Assembly: GCA_964549765.1 (NCBI GenBank)
Contig: CAZJWR010000033.1
Coordinates: 1 to 41,297, forward strand
DNA: 41,297 bases
DNA from: CAZJWR01 sp964549765
GTDB lineage: Bacteria > Zixibacteria > MSB-5A5 > GN15 > JAAZOE01
Reading direction: 5' to 3'
The notes beneath the pieces are model-generated. The model was not told the DNA's origin and did not search any database. It saw nothing but the letters and a program-made list of their open reading frames with translations. Below are positions 1 to 6,263 of this stretch, piece by piece. Numbering within the stretch: position 1 is the first letter of the stretch; each line of letters begins with the position of its first letter. The position numbers and the translations under genes are program-made.

Positions 1-660
1 TCAAAGCCGGCGTCGTACCGTCCGGGTCGGAGGCCGTGATGGTGAAATTCAGATTAGAGGCTTCGGCAACACTCTTATTGCCTATCGAAGCAAGGATCGG
101 GTTCTGGTTGGTGTTGGTGACCGAGACGGTGATCACTTCCGAATCGATGGCGACACCGTCATCCGCATAGAATGTCACCGGATAATCACCGGAATCGGTA
201 TACCCCGGCGTCCAATCAAACGTCCCCGTCCCATCGAGGTTATCATTAAAGGTCGCGCTGCCGGGAAGAACCGACGTCGTCAAAGCCGGCGTCGTACCGT
301 CCGGGTCGGAGGCCGTGACATTGAAATTCAGATTGGAAGCCTCGGGGATACTCTTATTCCCCACCGGATCGAGTATCGGGGCCTGGTTACCCGCCTCAGT
401 AATGGTAATCGTCACTTGCTCGGAATCAATATCCACAGTGACCGCATCATTAGCATAGAAGGTAACCGGATATGAGCCGCTCTGGGTATATCCCGGCGTC
501 CAGTCAAAAGTACCGGTGCCGTCAAGATGATCGGTAAAGGTCGCACCGGTCGGCAAAGTCGAGGTTGTCAAGATCGGCGTCGTGCCGTCGGCGTCGGAGG
601 AGGTCACCAGGAAATTCAAGGTTACTCCTTCGGTCGTTCCCTGAGCGCCGATCGGGTCGA
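1..660 (-). repeat. tandem coding repeat, period 279-288 bp
   Basis: The block starting at position 1 recurs at 280 and, more diverged, at 568. The first two copies are nearly identical over their first ~35 bases and similar throughout. Both periods are multiples of three (93 and 96 codons), so the repeats are whole Ig-like domains of the overlapping gene. Confidence 0.85.
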
Positions 661-757
661 GCACCGGCGCTGATTGCGCCGCGGCCTGTCCGGCCCATAT
701 TCCCAGGAGCAATATCAGAAAAAGCGATACTCTATACATGCGTGCATTACCCTTCAT
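1..757 (-). CDS. secreted tandem Ig-like repeat protein, partial (C-terminus beyond window)
   Basis: The reading frame is open from a start at 757 (or an in-frame ATG at 739) through the window edge, so only the N-terminal ~250 residues are seen. A signal peptide (a hydrophobic run after MYRVS ending in AAAQ) is followed by repeats of ~93-96 residues. Each repeat starts near 'APxLDPxG', contains 'SDxDGTTP' and 'GTGTFDWTPGY', and ends in 'YPVTFYA(N/D)D'. This pattern resembles putative Ig / cadherin-like beta-sandwich domains of bacterial surface proteins. The gene starts 14 bp after the stop of the upstream dockerin protein, so the two are probably co-transcribed. It is likely an exported adhesin-like or scaffold protein. 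Whether it ends in a T9SS-type tail like its neighbours cannot be seen. No enzymatic motif is visible. Confidence 0.8.
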   Translation of the reverse strand, partial: MKGNARMYRVSLFLILLLGIWAGQAAAQSAPVLDPIGAQGTTEGVTLNFLVTSSDADGTTPILTTSTLPTGATFTDHLDGTGTFDWTPGYTQSGSYPVTFYANDAVTVDIDSEQVTITITEAGNQAPILDPVGNKSIPEASNLNFNVTASDPDGTTPALTTSVLPGSATFNDNLDGTGTFDWTPGYTDSGDYPVTFYADDGVAIDSEVITVSVTNTNQNPILASIGNKSVAEASNLNFTITASDPDGTTPAL

Positions 758-771
758 GATCCTCTCGCCTT

Positions 772-3246
772 TTACTTCAGCAGCATCATCTTCTTGGTTT
801 CGCTATCATCACCAACCCTCAGGCGATACAGGTAAATCCCCGAGGCAGCATGGTCGCCGTGTTTATCGGTTCCATCCCAGACGACCGAATGCTGACCCGT
901 CGGCAGTTGTTGATCCACAAGGGTTTCCACCAACTGCCCCAGAAGGTTGAACACCTCAAGTGTTACGTGCTCTCCGCCGATCGGATCTGAGCTGTTTATA
1001 TAGAAATCAATCGTCGTATTCGGATTGAACGGGTTCGGCCGGTTCTGGAAGAGCGCGAATGTGGTCGGAATCGCCGGACCGCCGACGCCCTCAACCGGAA
1101 TATTCTTGGCCGACCCGGTTGAAACGAAGGCCCTGGTAATTCGCAATTGCCCGTTGTCGGAGGCGGCAATCGGGCCTTTTGATATGAATGGCAGTTTGAC
1201 GATATCCGATAATCCCGCGCGGATTAATTCATCCTCGTTCCATGGATGAGAGCTGTAGATCAGCACCTTCATGGAGCCGTGACCGTCGTCGTTCGTACGA
1301 AGCTCGAACCCATTGGCGCCAGGGGCCAGCCGGGGCGGGAGCATTTCGATGGAGTTGGGATTATACTGGATATCCAACTCGACACCGGCGACCGAGGCCG
1401 GCATATCGGCGTTTATCTGCATTTCGGATTCCATGCCCGCGCCGGACACTTCATCATGATATACCTTCAACATAGCATAATCGCCCTGCCACACGGCCGA
1501 CGGCGCCGGTGTCATCGGCCAGCCGAAAATGGTATTGATGATCCCGACCAGATCGACGACGTTGACGGTATCGTTTATCACGATATCGGCCGTCGCAAAC
1601 TGCCGACGGGACAGGCCGTAGTTGCCGATAATATAGGCGACGACGTTGACCAGGTCGGCCACGTCGATGCGCCGGTCGAGGTTGACATCGCCCCATTTGT
1701 CGACATACAGGACACCGTTGCCGGTGATAAGTTCCAACGACGGAACGTTGGGGTCGGGATCGATCGATTCCCAGCCGTTGTAGATATCCAGCGGATAGCC
1801 GCCGATTGTAGCAAATTCATCGACGGTAAACGCCATATACAGCACGGCCGACGAACTCCCAGACACCATCGGGTCGTTAGCCAGGCCGAACGTGACCACC
1901 CGCACCGATCCCGGGGTCGCCCCGACGTTGTCGTAGACTACCCAATCGGCGATTCGATCGGTCGTGAAGATGGAATCGAGGTCGAAATTCGTGGCGTCAT
2001 ACTCCATATCGAACTGGATACCGTAGATGGTTTTCTTGGAGACGACATTGATCGGTACCAGAACTTCCGGCAGGCCGGGAACGCCACCCTCCGGTTTCAA
2101 GCTGTCATTGGAGGCCGTAAAGAGGCGGTCGATATCGAGTTCGGCCACGTTTACCGTCACCGCCTTGGTTGCCGATGTCGCCCCCGAATCATCGAGGGCC
2201 ACGAAGGAGAAGGCGTACGATCCCTGCTGGGTGATGTCCGGTTTGAAGGAGAATGTCGCCGTGACAATTCCTCCGCCCCCTATGGCCGGGTTGGTGGGCG
2301 CCAGATTGGCGTTGGGCGGAAGGTTGCCGTTGTTAGCGGTAATCCGCACCTCACCTCCTTCCGCGTCGGTCGCCGTGACCGTGAAACTGACTTGTTCCCC
2401 CTGTTTGATGTCGAACACGGTTTGGCCCGAGCCCAATGTCAAAACAGGTGGATCGTTGGTATCCGGGTTGGGTCCCGGGCCTCCGCAGGTATCGCACGTA
2501 GTGTCGGTCTCGGCGATGAATAACGATGTCGTCAGGGTAGGTATAATTTGTTTTGTCAACGCAAATCCAACGCTGTCCCATTCCTCGGCGAATTCCGTCG
2601 TGATATTATCTTTGTCGTGAGAGAGATACCGAAGGGTTGTCTGGGTGCCTGAGTCGACACCCGGATTCACCCAGAATCTTACCCACGCGACGGCAGCTCC
2701 TTTGCCGCCGTTCTGGTTGCCCGGGATATATGGCGCCACATAGCCCTGAGACGTATCGCCGGTTTGCGGCGCCATCAGAAAACGCAGAGTGTCGGGGCTC
2801 CTCAAATTATGAAGCCCTTGGACAAATCCATAATTGAAGTTCCAAGTCGGCATTGCGAAAGTTGTCAGGCCCACTTCGACATCCCATAATCCCGAGTCAT
2901 AAGCCGGGGCCGCCTGCCAGTCGGCCGAATCGATGATCAAATCTTGCAAACCCAGGCTATCGAGTGTGTCAACCATCCTCTGATAACGGGCATCATGGTC
3001 CAATACCGGCCATAAGATATCCTTGTCAAACCCGATAATTGCACTGATGGCTGAAACCACTGAGTCCGTCGAGATGAAAATGGGCAGTTCAAACGTGTCA
3101 CCCGGAGCGCACCGTATCGTATCTCGGATCTTGTCTCCAAAACCCAAGGAGTCGTAGATGGATGTGGGGTTCGTCTGTCCGAACGCAGGTGGCCCGAGCA
3201 AAACCGTTATTATACATACTAAAATTGGGAGTACCAGTCGCCTCAT
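772..3246 (-). CDS. secreted cohesin-like/Ig-like/dockerin protein with T9SS-type C-terminal domain
   Basis: This 824-residue protein starts with a signal peptide (MRRLVLPILVCIITVLLGPPAFGQ). An N-terminal region of ~200 residues follows, then a cadherin-like Ig domain (about 265-370: 'VLTLGSGQTVFDIKQGE' to 'KAVTVNVAEL'). A cohesin-like beta-sandwich (about 375-515: 'VLVPINVVSKKTIYGIQFDMEYD') precedes a dockerin pair (about 520-575). The first dockerin loop, D-V-N-L-D..D, is canonical with 12 residues; the second is degenerate. A further cohesin-like segment (about 595-710) leads to the FlgD-Ig/T9SS sorting domain with 'QNRPNPFNPNTTI', 'GIYLYR' and terminal KKMMLLK. A GAGGT ribosome site lies just upstream. 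The T9SS tail implies outer-membrane export and surface anchoring or release. The role of the cohesin and dockerin modules is inferred: calcium-dependent protein-protein docking. No catalytic domain is seen. Confidence 0.85.
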   Translation of the reverse strand: MRRLVLPILVCIITVLLGPPAFGQTNPTSIYDSLGFGDKIRDTIRCAPGDTFELPIFISTDSVVSAISAIIGFDKDILWPVLDHDARYQRMVDTLDSLGLQDLIIDSADWQAAPAYDSGLWDVEVGLTTFAMPTWNFNYGFVQGLHNLRSPDTLRFLMAPQTGDTSQGYVAPYIPGNQNGGKGAAVAWVRFWVNPGVDSGTQTTLRYLSHDKDNITTEFAEEWDSVGFALTKQIIPTLTTSLFIAETDTTCDTCGGPGPNPDTNDPPVLTLGSGQTVFDIKQGEQVSFTVTATDAEGGEVRITANNGNLPPNANLAPTNPAIGGGGIVTATFSFKPDITQQGSYAFSFVALDDSGATSATKAVTVNVAELDIDRLFTASNDSLKPEGGVPGLPEVLVPINVVSKKTIYGIQFDMEYDATNFDLDSIFTTDRIADWVVYDNVGATPGSVRVVTFGLANDPMVSGSSSAVLYMAFTVDEFATIGGYPLDIYNGWESIDPDPNVPSLELITGNGVLYVDKWGDVNLDRRIDVADLVNVVAYIIGNYGLSRRQFATADIVINDTVNVVDLVGIINTIFGWPMTPAPSAVWQGDYAMLKVYHDEVSGAGMESEMQINADMPASVAGVELDIQYNPNSIEMLPPRLAPGANGFELRTNDDGHGSMKVLIYSSHPWNEDELIRAGLSDIVKLPFISKGPIAASDNGQLRITRAFVSTGSAKNIPVEGVGGPAIPTTFALFQNRPNPFNPNTTIDFYINSSDPIGGEHVTLEVFNLLGQLVETLVDQQLPTGQHSVVWDGTDKHGDHAASGIYLYRLRVGDDSETKKMMLLK

Positions 3247-3289
3247 GGTAGACCTCTATGTCCTAATGCGCTTTTTTTTCGGAAATTCA

Positions 3290-5701
3290 TCATTTCATCA
3301 ACACCATCTTTCGGCTGGCGGAGTCAGTCCCGGCCACGATCCGGTAAAAATACATCCCGGACGCCGCCGGACGGCCGCTCCCATCGACCCCGTCCCAGAC
3401 CACGCTATGACTTCCGGCCGGATAATCGCGATCGGCCAGGCGGATAACCTCCTGGCCGAGGATATTGTATACCGACAGCGTCACGTGTTGCGGCGCCGCC
3501 AAGTCGAACCGGATTTCCGTGCTGGGGTTGAAGGGGTTGGGGACGTTCTGATGCAGGGCAAACGTGCCCGGCACCGCCGCCGTTTCTTTGATATTTATCT
3601 GCAAAGGTCTTCCTTCGGCATCGGCCGCATCGACAAAGTCCAGCGACATATCCAAATTGGGATCGCCGGACAGTTTGACGGCCGAAATTCCGCCGGAAGA
3701 TATCGTTTCGCGATCATAGCTGATCAGCAGGCACGAGAATTGGTTATCCCCGGTTTCCGCATGGTAATCCATCGTTGTCAAATTTTGCGCATCCAAGCGG
3801 TCGATATCCGGGCCGTTCAGGCGGAACAGCACCCCGCCGAGTTCGACCGGAGATTCGAGGGCCAGATACAGACCCGAATTGTCTCGCAGAAGCGTCGCCG
3901 TCACCGCTGCGGGATTTGGCAGTACTTTCAGCACCGGCGGCTGAACCGCTCCGGCGATAACATTTATCAACAAAACCAAATCGGAGACAGACGGCGCGAT
4001 GCCGTCCCGGTTGATATCGGAATTCAGCAGTTGCTGATCGTTCATCGGGAACATCCGGGGACTGATATAGAAATTCGAGAAATAAACGGCATCGCCGATT
4101 TCGTAGGCCACTCCGTTCAGGTTGATGTCGCCCAGGTTAATGGGGCCCGGGGCCGCGATCATAATGCTTCCGTCGGCATAGTCGATCTGGCTTCGAGTAA
4201 TCATCGTACCGTCAGCCAACTTCAGAGTATTGTCGCCGGAAAACCGGAACATGAAGGGTACCGGCACTAGGCTGCCGACATATGTCAGATTGGAACTCAC
4301 CTGGACCGAAATTCGGCAAATCGACCCCTCCCCCACGGCGATCGGCGGTGTATCGGGACCGCCGGCAACGTCGGCTTTTCCGGTAATCAGGACATCGCCC
4401 GTAACCCCGACGTTATTGAGACGATAATCGAAATATTCGAAATCCTCGGAACGCGTTCCGGTGAAGGTAACGCCCAGCGGCGTCAGAAGCGAGGGATCGA
4501 AACTGATCAGCAGACGATATTCCCCGATTTCCACCCGGTTCTTCAGGAAGACGTCGATATTGACGACTCGCCCGGCAAAGCTCGTTATGGTGTCAATCCG
4601 CAGGGAATACATGGTCACCGCCGCCAGGTCGATCAGCATATCGGCCGTATCTGCCAGCCCGGAAGGATCGGTCACGATCAGCTTCACCGTGGACTGGCCG
4701 GAATCGGCGAAATGGCTGGCCCACGAGATCATGGCCGGGCTGTGCTCCTCGAAAGTGGCGCCGTCCGGCAGGCCGCTGACCGTCCAGGTAATCGGATCAT
4801 AATCGGGGTCGACCCCGGCAATCGTTATGGCCAGCGAATCTCCGGCCTCGCCGGAAACCGTCGGGGGGGCCGTGATCTGCGGTGGCCGATTGATATTGAT
4901 GACCATGACTTTGACCTTGATATTGCTCGCCGCGTCGCCGTCGGACGCCCGGAAAACGACTTCAAACGGATTCTTATCCGACGATTCCGGCCCGACATAG
5001 TCGGGAACCCAGATAAAACGGCCGATTCCGTCGCCATTGTCGGTGAACGCGGCCGCGTGGGGGTGAATCGGATTACTGAGAACAACCGCATTGCCTTCCG
5101 GGTCGGTCGCCTGGATATCCACGATCAAAGAATCCCCTTCGGCGACATAGAGTTCGGGGATGGGCGAGAAGTACGGTGGTTGATTCATTTCGGAGACGGT
5201 GACGGAACCGGGACGAAAGGCGGGGAAGATGGTCTTCGCGGCCGCGTCGGCCAGGACCATATAGGCGGGTGAAATCGTAACCGAATCTATGACGGCGACC
5301 ACGCCCGGCGCCAAGCCGTCCTTGACCCGGAACCGCAGGGAGAACATGGGCCCGTCGCCGCCGGGAATATACGCTTCAGTGATGACAATGGCGCCGACGA
5401 GGATTCTGCCGGCAGCGGTATCGATAGTGACGGGTTTGTTGGCGATATAGGCCAGCCGTCCTCCGGAAAAATCGAGTGATATGAATTCAAGCTTATCTTT
5501 GGGGTAGGAAATCGGAATGGTGACGCCGCCTAACAGCTCGTCATTCCATAAATTGATATCGACGACGCATTCTTTTCCCGCGCCGGCGGCTATGTTATCG
5601 ACATAGACCGTATCGATTTGGCCGTTGGGATCGTTCTGAGCCATCAGGCTACTGAACAAAGCCAGCCAGCAGAGGGTTGTCAATGCAAATATCTTCATCA
5701 T
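3290..5701 (-). CDS. secreted cohesin-like/cadherin-like/dockerin protein with T9SS-type C-terminal domain
   Basis: I prefer the start at 5701: the ATG begins a clean signal peptide (MMKIFALTTLCWLALFSSLMAQ) with AAGGTG upstream. An in-frame ATG at 5722 would add seven residues. Order of parts: a cohesin-like domain (first ~150 residues), two cadherin-like Ig domains ('PYFSPIPELYVAEGDSL...', 'PPQITAPPTVSGEAGDSL...'), a second cohesin-like domain ('YSLRIDTITSFAGRVVNIDV'), and a dockerin pair ('GDINLNGVAYEIGDAVYF' and 'SDINRDGIAPSVSDLVLL'). A linker then leads to a T9SS/FlgD-Ig tail ('QNVPNPFNPSTEI', 'GMYFYR', KKMVLMK-like end). Both dockerin loops have 13 residues rather than 12. The gene ends 43 bp before the next minus-strand gene and follows a long structured leader. 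It is probably a surface-exposed binding or scaffold protein; no enzyme motif is seen. Confidence 0.85.
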   Translation of the reverse strand: MMKIFALTTLCWLALFSSLMAQNDPNGQIDTVYVDNIAAGAGKECVVDINLWNDELLGGVTIPISYPKDKLEFISLDFSGGRLAYIANKPVTIDTAAGRILVGAIVITEAYIPGGDGPMFSLRFRVKDGLAPGVVAVIDSVTISPAYMVLADAAAKTIFPAFRPGSVTVSEMNQPPYFSPIPELYVAEGDSLIVDIQATDPEGNAVVLSNPIHPHAAAFTDNGDGIGRFIWVPDYVGPESSDKNPFEVVFRASDGDAASNIKVKVMVININRPPQITAPPTVSGEAGDSLAITIAGVDPDYDPITWTVSGLPDGATFEEHSPAMISWASHFADSGQSTVKLIVTDPSGLADTADMLIDLAAVTMYSLRIDTITSFAGRVVNIDVFLKNRVEIGEYRLLISFDPSLLTPLGVTFTGTRSEDFEYFDYRLNNVGVTGDVLITGKADVAGGPDTPPIAVGEGSICRISVQVSSNLTYVGSLVPVPFMFRFSGDNTLKLADGTMITRSQIDYADGSIMIAAPGPINLGDINLNGVAYEIGDAVYFSNFYISPRMFPMNDQQLLNSDINRDGIAPSVSDLVLLINVIAGAVQPPVLKVLPNPAAVTATLLRDNSGLYLALESPVELGGVLFRLNGPDIDRLDAQNLTTMDYHAETGDNQFSCLLISYDRETISSGGISAVKLSGDPNLDMSLDFVDAADAEGRPLQINIKETAAVPGTFALHQNVPNPFNPSTEIRFDLAAPQHVTLSVYNILGQEVIRLADRDYPAGSHSVVWDGVDGSGRPAASGMYFYRIVAGTDSASRKMVLMK

Positions 5702-5713
5702 CAATTCGAACAC

Positions 5714-5819
5714 CTTAGCCATAATATCCCGGCTAAGCTATGAGCAAACGCCTTACCAACCACGAACCGAACCCTCATGGCGTCTGTGGAGATAAAGCGA
5801 TGATTCCCTTTCCGTTTGC
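5714..5819 (-). promoter_or_regulatory. structured leader immediately upstream of the dockerin gene start
   Basis: Two pairings are visible in the minus-strand RNA. GCAAACG (5819-5813) pairs with CGTTTGC (5750-5744), enclosing ~60 nt. CTTAGCC (5737-5731) pairs with GGCTAAG (5720-5714). The second hairpin covers the ATG at 5722 and part of the AAGG ribosome site used by the preferred start at 5701, so it could control translation. No known riboswitch class is recognised. Confidence 0.4.
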
Positions 5820-5872
5820 CGACCGATGCCGACCGCGCTTCCAATGCGCTCGTGTCGCTATAAGTCACTTAT

Positions 5873-5897
5873 GTTCAATACACTATAGCAATTGAAC
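5873..5897. promoter_or_regulatory. inverted repeat around a TATAGT-like box, possible operator
   Basis: GTTCAAT (5873-5879) and ATTGAAC (5891-5897) form perfect 7-bp arms around an 11-bp spacer. On the minus strand the spacer contains TATAGT, a plausible -10 element. No good -35 element is seen at the right distance. It lies ~170 bp upstream of the gene that starts at 5701. Confidence 0.35.
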
Positions 5898-5898
5898 T

Positions 5899-6117
5899 TT
5901 AGCTTTCAGCACAACTCCTGTTTTTAAGACCCGAAAGACTCATTACTCCGTGCTTAAATGCGCGATTACATAGCGGCAGGTAAGGGAACATAAGATGAAG
6001 AGAATCTGCAAGACTTTGCAGTTTTTTGATGGCGGTTTTGATTGGAGGCGCTGCCCCCCAAAATACAAAAGCCCGTAACCTTTTGCTTTTTAGCTTATTA
6101 AGCTGATTCACGGGCAT
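5899..6117 (-). CDS. doubtful small reading frame in the intergenic region (72 aa)
   Basis: An ATG at 6117 has AAGGA at a reasonable distance and opens 72 codons (MPVNQLNKLKSKRLRAF...). Base use is AT-richer than in neighbouring genes, no family is recognised, and the frame runs straight through two strong hairpins. It is more likely a chance frame inside a structured leader or a decayed gene than a functional protein. Confidence 0.15.
   Translation of the reverse strand: MPVNQLNKLKSKRLRAFVFWGAAPPIKTAIKKLQSLADSLHLMFPYLPLCNRAFKHGVMSLSGLKNRSCAES
6006..6027 (+). terminator. hairpin plus T-run on the plus strand
   Basis: CTGCAA (6006-6011) pairs with TTGCAG (6016-6021), followed by six Ts. This is the shape of a small Rho-independent terminator, but no plus-strand gene lies upstream. 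It would only make sense for an antisense or small RNA. Confidence 0.3.
6057..6115 (-). terminator. branched hairpin with T-rich tail
   Basis: On the minus strand GCCCGT (6115-6110) pairs with ACGGGC (6076-6071). The loop contains an inner AGCTTAATAAGCT hairpin, and the stem is followed by TTTTGTATTTT. It could terminate the transcript of the gene ending at 6264, or act as an attenuator before the gene starting at 5701. Confidence 0.45.
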
Positions 6118-6212
6118 GGGTACTGTCCTTTTTTCTCTCGTTTCTCTGCGCTTATCGCATTAGCACTATTCGATACCAACCTCCTGCTTGCTCTAAGCTG
6201 CTTTTTTTTTAA

Positions 6213-6242
6213 TGTGGTAAGGGCCGAAAGACCCTTACCACA
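6213..6242 (-). terminator. strong hairpin just after the dockerin gene stop, atypical terminator
   Basis: An 11-bp perfect stem (TGTGGTAAGGG paired with CCCTTACCACA) begins 22 bp after the stop codon at 6264. On the minus strand the inner part extends through a U-G and a C-G pair around UUUC. The T-run expected after a Rho-independent terminator is missing: the downstream side is A-rich on the minus strand. It may be a 3' stabilising hairpin. Confidence 0.45.
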
Positions 6243-6263
6243 CAAGTACTAACGAATGCTTGC

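Noticed and set aside
1246..2523. 425-codon plus-strand frame antisense to the dockerin gene at 772-3246
   Set aside because: A GC-rich shadow of a gene with clear signal peptide, dockerin and T9SS motifs; its translation is Arg/His/Asp-biased without any domain.
5723..5820. Possible c-di-GMP-I riboswitch, because GGCAAACG in the leader resembles the GGCAAACC core
   Set aside because: The other invariant parts (GACGCAAAGCC core and the tetraloop-receptor pair) are missing.
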